Shown here: positions 44,441-54,435 of the stretch, one piece after another
How the letters are laid out: each line of letters starts with the position of its first letter
Numbering within the stretch: the stretch's first letter is position 1
Origin: Xiphydria camelus
Taxonomy: Eukaryota > Arthropoda > Insecta > Hymenoptera > Xiphydriidae
Reading direction: 5' to 3'
Length of the DNA stretch: 64,000 bases
Assembly: GCA_963678675.1 (NCBI GenBank)
Contig: OY783194.1
Coordinates: forward strand, 24,530,278 to 24,594,277
Position numbers and translations under genes: made by a program
The notes under the pieces: generated by a model
The model's input: only the letters and a program-made list of their open reading frames with translations
Database searches by the model: none
What the model was told of the DNA's origin: nothing

Positions 44441-45397
44441 AAATAGTGCTTATTTTTCAAATACGTCATTTAAGAAGCATTTAGAGTACAAGCTCCACGT
44501 ATATCATCAAATTAAAAGAGTATAGCACGAATCCCCGGATTATTTATTTCGCTCGATTTATCGCAAGATCGATATGCAAAATGTAGACACGCGCCTACGG
44601 GTAGTAGTAGCCACTTACTCAAGACGCTCTCACCCACGGACCGGCCTTTTTTCCCTGCCAAATTTCCTGTTCATTAAGGCCGGCCCGATGAGATTGCCTC
44701 GAGGGACGGCTACCTTATACATTGGACCGGCAATTACGACCATCCGACTTTATCATAAATGGATCTTACACTTCTGAGGCGCGACGAGCAAAAAAATCGA
44801 GCGAAACACGCGAACGACCTAAACTCCTCGAGGAGAAAAAGACGCCCGGAAGAGGCCTTCTGCGCAAAGCGGAGCGAAAAACAGGAGTACACCTTGGAAC
44901 GTTCAAGGGGAACGAACGATAATCGGCGTTTTATAACGGATTCCAAACAATGGCGGACCGACGGCGACCATCCATTGTCTTTCGTTCTCGATGACGATAG
45001 TCACGCTATTATCATTTCCCCGGTGAAACGCTTCGCGAGAGTTGTTAATTCTGCGCATCGAAGTGCACATGCATCGTCTGCACCGGCAGAGACAGAGAGG
45101 GGGGGGGGGGGTTGTTTCAGTTTTGTATACAATATATTCGCACTCGCGCTGGCAATTGGAGCGATAATCCGGTAATAGAGAGTTCACCAGGGTGCCTCTA
45201 TTACTTCGGGTACTCTGGTTTCAGCGTCGAGGCAAATGCGGGCATCGTAAACTACCCTTTTCACTGTATTTCGAGTATAGATAGGTACATACGCCCGAAT
45301 TTATATTTCGGAGTGAGCCAATTTTTATTCAGTATTTTTGTCTCGTTTCAATGTAATTTGCGATTTAGTTTTTTTCTTTTCATTTAGTAGATTACGC
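44441..45397. other. Mixed, CpG-rich block (44570-45100), no gene seen
   Basis: Overlapping frames on both strands (44759-45175 plus, 44734-44946 minus, 44903-45187 minus) lack a recognisable family; the plus one is lysine/arginine-rich. A 13-G run lies at 45099-45111. Confidence 0.35.
45099..45111. repeat. Poly-G run (13 G)
   Basis: An uninterrupted homopolymer following GACAGAGA. Confidence 0.9.
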
Positions 45398-45905
45398 AGA
45401 ATCACAGTGATTTCGTATCTCAAACTAGACCATGTAATTCTTGTAGATTTTTGCACGCTAAAAGTGAATTTGATTGTCAAATTTTCGTATCACATTAGAA
45501 TTTTTAAATACTTGAGGTTAAATATACCAAAAAAGAAATGTTGACTACATTCACGACTGTATTAAAATAAAACTAACATTTTTTCTTAACTCCCTGTGGT
45601 CATCAAGTGCCCAGACTTCAAGTTTGAAGCTGACTGTATTTCTGTTTTTACGATCACATAACTAGACCTTCATCAGATCTCAAAATAAATAGCTTCCCCT
45701 TAAGACTCGTACTACGAACCTTCTTCGGACTTTGAAAAAAATCATTTTTAAAACGTGCACTAAAATATTATTTATTACTTCAAAGTACCATCAAGTAATT
45801 TTAGTAATTTTAGTATCAGATTCGTTTTTAGTACAGGACAATCTACGAGAATCGCATGGTCTTATTTGAGATACTAGACGAAAATTTACTTTTGTGATCT
45901 TGTGT
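45398..45905. mobile_element. Foldback element with about 95-bp inverted ends
   Basis: The left AGAATCACAGTGATTTCGTA, TCTCAAACTAGACCATG and TTCTTGTAGATT is the imperfect inverse of the right ATCTACGAGAATCGCATGGT, TATTTGAGATACTAGACGAA and TTTTGTGATCTTGTG. The spacer is about 320 bp. Non-coding. Confidence 0.7.
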
Positions 45906-46101
45906 TATTTTAGAGTGGGGTAAGTATAGTTGGTAAATTATAATATAGAGTCTCGTGCCAAGAACTAAAAAATAATAATAAACTTATATTACACATATTA
46001 TGTTGATTAAATTAAAGAAGCAATCAATCACTTTTCAAGCACGAAACAAAATTTATTTGCCAAATTAAATGGCTTTTCTGATAATGTGCATCACTGCGTT
46101 A

Positions 46102-46174
46102 AATTTTTATAAGAAGTTGGCCCCTAGTCCCCATTACTTTCCATGACAACGAGGGGCCAACTTCACCTTAAAAT
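46102..46174 (+). repeat. Family A hairpin, core plus short arms
   Basis: ATTTTTATAAGAAGTTGGCC, then CCTAGTCC, loop CCATTACTTTCCATGAC, then AACGAGGGGCCAACTTC and ACCTTAAAAT. Only about 10 bp of outer arm pairs. Confidence 0.82.
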
Positions 46175-47021
46175 GTCCGGGTCTTCGCTATAGCGAAGCA
46201 CAAGTTTTGTCAATTCGTCGTAAAATTGAACGAGAACAACTAGCGGATTTATCATTTTTCGCGAGAGATCGACGAGAAGAAGGGCGTCCCAAAGTGCACC
46301 GTGGCGGTGCTCGAAGTGCACGTTTCCACCGCTCCGAGGCTGGATCAAGGGAGTGCTCATTGAAAGGCGAGGGAGAGTCCGTCGTATCAAAATTAAAGTC
46401 ACGTACGAACGATATCGGGGAAAAATTCTGTCGCCCCGATGGACGCATTGTTCCGCGTTTGGGGTGACAGAACTTTTACCCGGCATTGTACGACTCCTTA
46501 ATAAAGGACGGAGAGGTCTTCACGGTTGACAATGTATGACACGGCGTGTCCTCGGAAACGCGGGGCACGGGAGGTGTACGCGGATCGCAACCCTTACACC
46601 AGCAAACGTCGGAAGTTGGTGTTTGTGCGTACCGCGGGACACGCACGAGATCCGCGACAAGGCGTAATAGGGTGCTGCCCTCTAGTCGCCTCGCTACCAA
46701 GCACGTCCCGTGGTGTACTGTCGAGCGGCACACTATGTACATACAACCCCGCCCGTGTAACACAAGAGTACTAGACAATAACTCTTTTGTCTATGGCCGA
46801 AGGCGCGTGGCGCAGGAAAATTACTACGTCTCGGCAGTTTATTGTAAACACTGTCTGCAAATAAACTCCCAGACGAGAGGAGATCGCTCCTTGATGCTCG
46901 GGTCTCGTCCTGTGCGTTACTAGGGATCTTACTGCTGCTCGAATTGCATTCGGATCTTCTTCTCGAAGCTTCCAAAGCTCTCGCGAATAAATATTCGATT
47001 CCGCAGTGATAAGAACTTCGA
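46175..47021. other. CpG-rich block, no gene seen
   Basis: CpG-rich. Overlapping frames on both strands (46163-46486 and 46476-46778 minus, 46546-46923 plus) show no recognisable domain. One minus frame near its end runs through the next hairpin. Confidence 0.35.
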
Positions 47022-47129
47022 TAGGGTGAAATAGGATGAGTTGGCGAATGAAGTTGGCCCCTCGTTTCTATGGAAAGTAATGGAAATGAGGGGCCAACTT
47101 CATTCGCCAATTCACCACGTTTTACCCTA
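47022..47129 (-). repeat. Family A hairpin, complete (A1)
   Basis: A 108-bp palindrome flanked by TA. Left TAGGGTGAAATAGGATGAGT, right AATTCACCACGTTTTACCCTA. The core arms are near-perfect. The loop is TATGGAAAGTAATGG. Confidence 0.96.
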
Positions 47130-47995
47130 TTAGTTGCGTGAACTAAAATTCTCTAGATTCTCCGTTATGGAATTCAATATTTTTTTTGTTCACATTAAAT
47201 TTCGTACAAGAGGCGGGGTTAATGTAGACTGGTAGATATTTCAATCCTATTCTAAATTCTCGTGTGGTTGTACCACAATTTTTCATGAGAAAGAGAAACT
47301 CGATGTGAGAAACTGGTCAAAAATTAGATTTCCTTTCAATTTTTTTGGGTGAGACTTTACCGAGTTTCTTAATCTATGTAAAAGCAAGAACGAGAAAATT
47401 TGGCGGGATCTTACATTAGAGTTTTTAACAAGTATAATAAAATTTCCTAGATTGCAATTTTCAATATGCTTGAAATATTCAGTTATAGAGCCGCCATCGA
47501 AACTGAGTTCGCTCACGAGCATTCGAATTAAACAGAGTTTAACATTGGCGAACGAATAAACACACGACCCAATTCCACAGCCGACAGCCAACATTTCCAA
47601 TCGAGATATTTAACGTACGATATGCGGGAATGCAAACAATAATTTTCGAAATAGTACGAGGTTAGCGCAATAACGATCGAACATTTCCCGGCCGATAAAA
47701 CACACACGATTGCACTGGGAAGAGGAGCTGCGGAAACAGGTGTCGCCATGACAACGACCCACATTCTCCTAACGTAATAAGTAGTATCACATGGACCACG
47801 GCGTTCCGGTGAAGTGCCAACGCATTTCCACGCCGCTCCCTTCGCATTTCCTCCCGGAAGACGAATTTTCCTCCGCCCCCACCGGGGGGTTTAACATATA
47901 TTTATTTCTTCTTTCACCCGTTCGCTCGCGTCCCGCTTTTTCCATAAGCCGCCACTTTGCGAGCTTATTCGTTCTTACCAATTCGCGACCTCTGT
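47130..47995. other. No gene seen
   Basis: Mixed sequence. Minus-strand frames (47283-47600, 47528-47764) have no family. GC-richer near 47690-47980. Confidence 0.35.
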
Positions 47996-48110
47996 TAAAA
48001 GGGAGAGCGAGGTAAGTTGACGCGTAAATTTGGCCCCTCATTGCCATTACTTTTCATGGTAACGAGGGGCCAACTTCAGTTGTCAACTTGTCCTGGTCTT
48101 TCTTTTAACA
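47996..48110 (+). repeat. Family A hairpin (A2), array unit 1
   Basis: The arm pairing extends beyond the usual boundary: GTTAAAAGGGAGAGCGAGGT on the left against TCCTGGTCTTTCTTTTAAC on the right. The core AAATTTGGCCCCTCATT pairs with AACGAGGGGCCAACTTC. The loop is GCCATTACTTTTCATGG. Confidence 0.88.
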
Positions 48111-48138
48111 AGAATCGCGAATACAAATTATTTCAACG

Positions 48139-48243
48139 GCAGGGAATAGCGAAAGTTACGCACGAAGATGGCCTCTCGTTGCCGTTACTTCCCGTGGTAA
48201 CGAGGGGCCAACTTCTCGTGTCACCTTGCCCTAGTCTCTCTCG
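48139..48243 (+). repeat. Family A hairpin (A2), array unit 2
   Basis: Left GGGAATAGCGAAAGTTACGC, right GTCACCTTGCCCTAGTCTC. The core GAAGATGGCCTCTCGTT pairs with AACGAGGGGCCAACTTC. The loop is GCCGTTACTTCCCGTGG. Confidence 0.88.
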
Positions 48244-48277
48244 ACAAAAATCTTGAATCGATTGAAATTATTTTGAC

Positions 48278-48381
48278 AATAGGAAATAGCGCAAGGTTCG
48301 CACGAAGTTGACCCCTCGTTGGCATTACTTCCCATGGTATCGAGGGGCCATCTTCACATGTCAACTTGCCCTAATCCCTCT
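48278..48381 (+). repeat. Family A hairpin (A2), array unit 3
   Basis: Left AGGAAATAGCGCAAGGTTCG, right GTCAACTTGCCCTAATCCC. The core GAAGTTGACCCCTCGTT pairs with ATCGAGGGGCCATCTTC. The loop is GGCATTACTTCCCATGG. Confidence 0.88.
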
Positions 48382-48417
48382 TAACAAGAATCGCAAATTA
48401 ATTGAAATTATTTTAAT

Positions 48418-48522
48418 GATAGGGGACAACGTAAATTGACGAAGGAAGTTGGCCCTTCGTTTCGATTACTATCCATAATAACAAGGGGCCAATTTTACAT
48501 ATCAACTTTCCCGGTGTCCGTT
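48418..48522 (+). repeat. Family A hairpin (A2), array unit 4
   Basis: Left GATAGGGGACAACGTAAATT, right ATCAACTTTCCCGGTGTCC. The core GAAGTTGGCCCTTCGTT pairs with AACAAGGGGCCAATTTT. The loop is TCGATTACTATCCATA. Confidence 0.86.
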
Positions 48523-48526
48523 ATAC

Positions 48527-48775
48527 CGTCAAAATAATTTCGGCTGCTGAGTTTCCAATACAAAATCAATGGAAGCGAGTAAAGACGCTCTTCCACTCCA
48601 GCAATCAAATTAACTGTATTTATTAATTTTTTTCCATCCAATCGCACGACCCCTTCCAACGATCTTTTCCATAAGCAAGCTTCTCCGCCGTCGAAATAAT
48701 TTCATCCTCTGCGTTCCCGACGCAGAATTAATGGAAGCAAATAGAGGCACTCTCTCCTTCACGTCCCGCGAATCG
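48527..48775. repeat. Diverged tandem duplication, unit about 166 bp
   Basis: GTCAAAATAATTTCGGCTGC, then CAAAATCAATGGAAGCGAGT near 48527 matches GTCGAAATAATTTCATCCTC, then CAGAATTAATGGAAGCAAAT near 48693. It begins right after the hairpin array. Non-coding. Confidence 0.7.
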
Positions 48776-49237
48776 GTCGATAGGGTAATTCTGTTAGGGG
48801 AAAACTTTTCGGGAAGAAGTTCTCAAGGATGGGGCAGTTATTGATTTCGCGAGGACAGCCCCCCTCCGCGAAACCTTTGCCTCATCCAGTCAAACGTGAT
48901 TTATCAAAACCGGCGGAAAGGGGTCGGGATCACGGACTATAGGACGCCATAGACGTGCTTCTCGTTCTTCCGGAGCGAAGCGCTAGAAGCACGGCGAAGA
49001 TATTCGAGTAGTTTCATTTGAAGCAGTTGCCGTCGTCGAGAGCACGCACGCTGCAGGTGGGGAATATTATCAAGCACGCACGGAAGACACGTCATATGCA
49101 CGAGTGGGAGTGAGGATATTTGTTATAGAAATCGTGCAAGTACAAGTAAGAGCGGTAAAGTTGAACTTGCAGCCGATGATTAGAGCTTCGTTGCATGCTA
49201 ATCTTCGGTTACACTGTGAGAGTTGTATAAATTAATG
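48776..49237. other. No gene seen
   Basis: Moderately GC-rich sequence with no recognisable gene or repeat. Confidence 0.4.
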
Positions 49238-49345
49238 TAAGGTAAAACGGAGTGATTTGTCGAATGAAGTTGGCCCCTCGTTTCTATGGAAAGTAATGGA
49301 AACGAGGGGCCAACTTCATTCGCCAAATCACCCCGTTTTACTCTA
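49238..49345 (-). repeat. Family A hairpin, complete (A1)
   Basis: A 108-bp palindrome flanked by TA. Left TAAGGTAAAACGGAGTGATT, right AAATCACCCCGTTTTACTCTA. The inner arm TTGTCGAATGAAG pairs with CTTCATTCGCCAA. The loop is TATGGAAAGTAATGG. Confidence 0.96.
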
Positions 49346-49470
49346 CATACTTAACGTATTTCAATAAATATTACTACGCACGATTATTTTTTAATATTAT
49401 TAGTTATATGTATTAAAATGTTTCGTTTTTAAAAACACCCTTCATGATATGGAAAATGTGTGCATTTAAA
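49346..49470. other. No gene seen
   Basis: Short AT-rich spacer between an A1 and an A2 hairpin; nothing recognised. Confidence 0.4.
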
Positions 49471-49580
49471 TAGAGGAGATCGAGATAAGTTGAAATTAGA
49501 AATTAGCCCCTCGTTTTCATTACTTTCCATGGCAACGAAAGGCCAACTTCATGAGTCAACTTTCCTCAATATTCCTCGTA
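49471..49580 (+). repeat. Family A hairpin (A2)
   Basis: Left TAGAGGAGATCGAGATAAGT, right GTCAACTTTCCTCAATATTCC. The core AGAAATTAGCCCCTCGTTT pairs with CAACGAAAGGCCAACTTC. The loop is TCATTACTTTCCATGG. Confidence 0.88.
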
Positions 49581-49823
49581 TAAATCAAACGTAGTGTTTT
49601 CTGAAGATCCGTAAGTAATTCATTGGCCTACGAAGCTGGGAATGAGCATTGGAGTGTAGAGTTCATCTTAGGTTAATCTTCATCGACTACATTTCGTACT
49701 CCTGCCTAATTATTAGTTTTAACGAGAGGCGTGTACTGCATGACTAAATGAGTTACCAAACTCTGTCATTAATATGGCTGCGATACTATGGTTATTATGT
49801 TTCGTATTATATATAGTTCATTA
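49581..49823. other. No gene seen
   Basis: AT-rich sequence between hairpins; nothing recognised. Confidence 0.4.
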
Positions 49824-49922
49824 TTAAAGATCGGGACAGATTACCACAGGAAGTTGGCCCCTAATTCTAATTATATTCCAACGTGATGAAAGGCCAACTA
49901 CACGTGTTAACTGACTCTGAGT
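49824..49922 (+). repeat. Family A hairpin (A2), decayed
   Basis: Left AAAGATCGGGACAGATTACC, core GAAGTTGGCCCCTAATT, loop CTAATTATATTCCAACG, then GATGAAAGGCCAACTAC and GTGTTAACTGACTCTGAGTT. Several arm mismatches. Confidence 0.82.
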
Positions 49923-50127
49923 TGCATACTGCATATCAAGCGATATTGACGTATAATCTAAAATTTGTTACAGTAGAAAATTCTATGTACCTATATAAAG
50001 AAAAAATAATCATTGAAGCAAAGAATAGTTCCTTTCAACAGTATACAATATTTATGAAACAATTTTTTGGTTATGTGATTAAAAATAGAGTGATTTAGCT
50101 CAAAGATTCGATTTATTATTTTAATTT

Positions 50128-50234
50128 TAGGAGAGACCGGGGTAAGTTAAGAGTGAAGTTGGCCCCTCATTGCCATTAATTTCCAAGGCTGCGAGGGGCT
50201 AACTTCACGTATAAACTTGCCCCGGTCTCTTCTA
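50128..50234 (+). repeat. Family A hairpin, complete (A2 reference copy)
   Basis: 107 bp flanked by TA. Left TAGGAGAGACCGGGGTAAGT, right AAACTTGCCCCGGTCTCTTCTA. The core GAAGTTGGCCCCTCATT pairs with TGCGAGGGGCTAACTTC. The loop is GCCATTAATTTCCAAGG. The best-preserved A2 outer arms in the window. Confidence 0.93.
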
Positions 50235-51267
50235 CAATATATTTCTTGAATTCAATAATTATTCTTTACATGAAAAAAATTATCATAAATACTATAATAT
50301 TAAAAGAAATAATTCTTTAATATAATGACTTCTTTTCTCCGTTTACGGTTTCCAGTCTGACCCCATACTTCTGTCGACCAATAAACGCCAGTAGCATAAA
50401 TATACCTTAAGTCGTATTTCCGATAAGAATCTGCTGAAGGGGAAGCAATTTTTCTAGAGAGTCTCGGACAGAGAATATAGTAGTTGCTTAAATACCAGCA
50501 CTCAATATAACTACGAGTCATTACGTCTTATTATGGTTTTCAGAAATGTATATGCTTCTTATATATACATATACATATATATGTATATAAGCTTCCTTAC
50601 ACAGCAATTGTCATACGTAAATAAATATACAGGAGTCGTAATTATAGTCCGGCCAACCTGACCTCCCATTAGACGAGTCTACCAGTCTTCAACCTCGAGT
50701 TATTATTAAATTTTTACTTACCCGAGAGTCGAGCAGAATATTTTGGAATTCGCGGAAGAGCTAACATCCAATTAGGAATATAAGTAGCAACAAACGAGGC
50801 CAATTTTAATCTGGCCGTGCTTCAAGAATTTTAAAACGAGCGCATACGGATTATACGTATAAAAATAATTTGAACCTTTGACTTATAAAATTTAATTTGG
50901 AAGATTCAAGGTCCTTTGTGTCAACGTAACTGTACGTTACACGTATGTACGCACGGTTTTGTGTACGTGATCTCCATGTGGTGTGAAATTGCAACAGAGG
51001 TGCGAGATGTTTGCCGTAATTAGCTCGGCAAGTACCTCGGTTGGGTCGAGTGGGAGACAACGAGAGAATGAACGAGAGAGAAAGAGAGAGAGAGAGAGAG
51101 CTGTGCAAATTACATATAGGTATATGTATATACACGTATTTGTTGGGTCACCAGATACGCAACTGTCGGTTTGGTATGTTTCGTTTTTGAATGCTTCCGG
51201 AACCATCGACGGTTTGATAATAATACAGACGGAGATATATCTAATATTTGAATGAAAATACTATATA
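50235..51267. other. AT-rich, no gene seen
   Basis: AT-rich sequence with TATATACATATACATATATA palindromic low complexity near 50560-50590 and (GA)n at 51073-51100. Frames over the GA tract are artefacts. Confidence 0.45.
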
Positions 51268-52144
51268 CAGGGTGACATTTTGAAAACTTGCCACCCCAAT
51301 ATCTCAGAAAGTTACAGAGATTTTCTAAAAAAGAAAATACGGTTTCGGCAGTAGAGAGGGGGAACCAAAATGACATAATCGGAGACTCACCCCCTCCAAA
51401 ACCCTTAGGGGTAGCCCCCCCAACTTTGTAATCATAATAGGAACCCCCCCATGTGTGATACAGCGTTGGAAAGCTCTTTGAAAATGCTTTACAATAACAC
51501 CAAATTTTGGTACCTTTTGATGAGTAGTTTTTGCGCAAATCGAGAAAGAAACTGCTAGAAGTAAGTTGTCAATTTATTTCTTAAAGGTCAATTACGTTAC
51601 AATAAATTTTCGAAACGATTTCCATTGATTTTTCGGACTTTTTAAAATGTTGTTCTTGAAATTTTGCGACATATTCTTGCATAATTCTCTGTTTCAGTTG
51701 GTTAATGCTTCTTGGTTGAGTTTGAAAGACAACAGATTTCAGATGTTCCCATAAGAAGAAATCGCAGGGAGTAAGATCAGATAGTAGAGATCACTTCGAA
51801 AATTTATTGTAACATAATTGACCTTTAATAAATAAATTGACAAAACTTACTTCTGGCAGTTACCTTCTCGATTTGCGCGAAAACTACTCATCGAAAGGTA
51901 CCAAAATTTGGTGTTGTTGTAAAGCATTTTTAAAGAGCTTTCCAACGCTATATCACACATGGGGGGTTGCTATTTAAGATTACAAAGTTGGGGGGGCTAC
52001 CCCTAAGGGTTTTGGAGGGGGTGCGTCTCCGATTATGTCATTTTGGTTCCCCCTCTCTACTGCCGAAACTGTATTTTTCTTTTTTAGAAAATCTCTGTAA
52101 CTTTCTGAGATATTGGGGTGGCAAGTTTTCAAAATGTCACCCTG
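51268..52144 (-). mobile_element. Mariner-like element with about 350-bp inverted ends, internally deleted
   Basis: The ends are CAGGGTGACATTTTGAAAAC and its complement, each bordered by TA (51266-51267 and 52145-52146), which fits a Tc1/mariner TA duplication. Inverted arms 51268-51625 and about 51787-52144 pair almost throughout, including the phrases TCTCAGAAAGTTACAGAGAT and GCCACCCCAATA. About 160 bp of unique sequence remains between them. On the minus strand it encodes a fragment reading LTPCDFFLWEHLKS and NQLKQRIMQEYV, the C-terminal block typical of mariner-family transposases. The N-terminal and catalytic regions are missing, so this copy is non-autonomous. Confidence 0.88.
51626..51790 (-). 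pseudogene. Transposase C-terminal remnant (mariner-like)
   Basis: Read on the minus strand, one frame from about 51790 to 51626 gives LSDLTPCDFFLWEHLK, then QPRSINQLKQRIMQEY. The D-F-F-L-W block after an S-x-D-L-x-P motif is the usual DDE end region of mariner-type transposases. There is no start codon and no upstream catalytic domain, because the inverted arm takes over. It cannot make an active enzyme. Family identity is from the motif only. Confidence 0.8.
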
Positions 52145-52187
52145 TATATATTAATAGTATATTTGTTTCTAAATTAAAATAAGTACT

Positions 52188-52240
52188 GAAGTTGGCCTCT
52201 CATTACCACCACCAATTATTGCATTAGAGAGAGGCCTAAT
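52188..52240. repeat. Family A relic, core only
   Basis: GAAGTTGGCCTCTCATTACC on the left and AGAGAGAGGCCTAAT on the right remain. The loop is altered and the outer arms are gone. Weak but recognisable. Confidence 0.55.
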
Positions 52241-52275
52241 CAGATTGGCTATATTATTACCTGCACTTATGTATC

Positions 52276-52491
52276 TTATACTGTAAAAACGCTCCAATTT
52301 CCAGTTAACTTTGAACGTGATTATCTCGAAATGCAATAGAGATACATAAAAAATCGAAACCAGCTTTTTTATAGTAAAGATACAGACAAACATTTTTTAT
52401 TTAAACTTCCTTTCGATATCTCCAATCATTCTCAAGAAAATCGACTTTGAACTTGCACTTCAACTGAGACGTTTATTCTATTTTTACCTTA
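52276..52491. repeat. Family B palindrome, left end decayed
   Basis: CCAGTTAACTTTGAACGTGA, TTATCTCGAAATGCAATAGA, then TTTCGATATCTCCAATCATT, AAAATCGACTTTGAACTTGC and CAACTGAGACGTTTATTCTA. Its order and spacing match 41743-41964. Confidence 0.8.
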
Positions 52492-52547
52492 AGTAGAAAT
52501 CTCAACTAATTCTATACCATACACAATTTTACCACTCTGCTTCCACT

Positions 52548-52600
52548 CTTTTCCATAGCAACGAGGGGTCAACTTCTCATTACAACCATGTTACCATATC
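52548..52600. repeat. Family A half hairpin (right arm)
   Basis: CCACTCTTTTCCATAGCAAC, then GAGGGGTCAACTTC; the loop edge and right arm core are present and the left arm is not. Confidence 0.6.
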
Positions 52601-52747
52601 TATCACCTATAACAGATTTTTAACACTCACTCAGATCAATATTCATGGATCAAAATTTTATTAAGAGGAAAACTATTTATAACGCCATGGAGCCTTACGT
52701 ATATCAATCAGAAACTCGAGTCTCACTTATTGATAACCCCGCTAAAA

Positions 52748-52858
52748 ATTTGGAAAACCGGAGCAAGCTGACAAAGAAGTTGGCCCCTCGTCGCCATGAA
52801 ATGAAATCAAAACGAAGGGCCAACTTCACATCTCAACTTGCCCCGATCTCCGTGAAAT
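52748..52858 (-). repeat. Family A hairpin (A2)
   Basis: Left ATTTGGAAAACCGGAGCAAG, right CAACTTGCCCCGATCTCCGTG. The core GAAGTTGGCCCCTCGTC pairs with AACGAAGGGCCAACTTC. The loop is GCCATGAAATGAAATC. Confidence 0.88.
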
Positions 52859-54435
52859 GTCGATAAAATTATTCAAAAAAATTAAAGTTGCCATGTATTG
52901 CTTGTTATTACGTAATACCATACTTTTTTGGAAAATACAATAGAATGCATATATATACGAACAAAAGTCTATTACGTATTCTTACAACTTCCGGTGGCAT
53001 GGTGCGGATCGCCATAAATCGACAAGTTCAATGAGAAACTTTAAATTAGGAAGTTCGTGGAAGTTTCGACGAATAGAGGACATTATGCATGTATGCATAG
53101 TACGTGCAAAATCTGGCGGACGATAAAACGTAGATTAGGGAAAATCTGTTCCGGAGCACTTGGCCGCTCGATCTCGTACTGCGGGCATTGCGGATGGCGG
53201 GTTGAGAAATTAGCTTCTTTCGTCGGGTTAAAGCAATGTCATCTATGACGAATCTGGTACTTCAGCGAAAGGCGGATATTATGCTGATTAGACCGGATAA
53301 ATTCATATCGCGGAACGCTGAGCTGGTTCTCAATCGTTCTGGTGCTATCATTTACTTCACAGGGCCGAACAAAATACATTTTCAAAAATATTTCTAACGT
53401 GGAATGAAAAATACTTTACGAAACTATTTTGAAAAGATGAAACGGAAAATAGATTTAGAAAATTCGTTTGAAATTGAAAACATTTTTAATTAGCTTCTTG
53501 AATGCCTTTATCAATGATTTTTTAAAAATTTATTACAGGAATGCTCCATGACAAATGTGGCTGCTTCTGATGCGACAATATCATTGCATTGCAGTTTCTT
53601 CATCTTGCGATGCCAATGTTCTCTTTACGACTGCCCATTCCCAAAAAAGACACTGCAAACACATTTGCGAATCGCGAAACTCGCTTAATTAATTTGGATA
53701 ATTACTTTTGAACCATTAACAGCGGCACCTCGACGACAGTCGTTGCTCTTGGGAATTTACGTAATAACAACTACGCGGGTCGTAAAATTGCGGAACTACA
53801 CTACATTAACTAGCATTGTTTGCCCATATAAGGAGAAGTAAACACACATAAAAATGAGTAAAAAGCTAACTTTCCTCTCTATAATTTCGACCGCTCCTTC
53901 TTCTTATTTAATATTCGAATGGTGAGAGGAAAATTATTTATTGAAGTCGTTTTTTCGTTAAAATCATAAATAAAAGTTTCTCTAAAATTAACTTTCTTTC
54001 AGCATTTAATTGGATGGAATCAACAATATGCTATACTGAATTAAGTTTCTAATCCTAAATTATAATATATTTATCACAAAAATATAGTAAACACTATACT
54101 CATTTTTTTAAATTGTATAATTTAAAAATGATATATCAACTACTATTTATGTATATATATAGGGAAAAACATATTCTATCCATTAGTCGAACGCTGATAA
54201 ATTTGCGATAAAACACACGATCGCTACGATATTTTTTAACGAAAACTGTTGGAATCTACCTACAGGTGGAAACGCAGCAACGATTTTTCCTCGCACAATG
54301 GGAACCGAATGTATTGCCACTATGCTCTGTTCCAATTGCGCGAGAAAAAAATCATGAGAAAAAAAATTGCTTGTCAAAATCTCTTTACCGTATTCCATCG
54401 CAACTTTGCCTCGCGACTTTGTTACTACATTAGTA
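52859..54435. other. AT-rich, no gene seen
   Basis: AT-rich sequence with short frames on both strands and no recognisable family, RNA gene or repeat. Confidence 0.45.

Larger units (their letters stand above)
47996..48522. repeat. Tandem array of four hairpin-plus-spacer units
   Basis: Four family A copies are separated by a common spacer: TTAACAAGAATCGCGAATAC, AAATTATTTCAACGGCAGGG; then GAAATTATTTTGACAATAGG; then TTAACAAGAATCGCAAATTA. The period is about 140 bp. This spacer differs from that of the 3439-3936 array, so the two arrays arose separately. Confidence 0.9.

Noticed and set aside
2449..50234. CRISPR array
   Set aside because: Repeats are palindromic, dispersed, in both orientations and about 108 bp long; spacers are either absent or repeated, and the DNA is eukaryotic.
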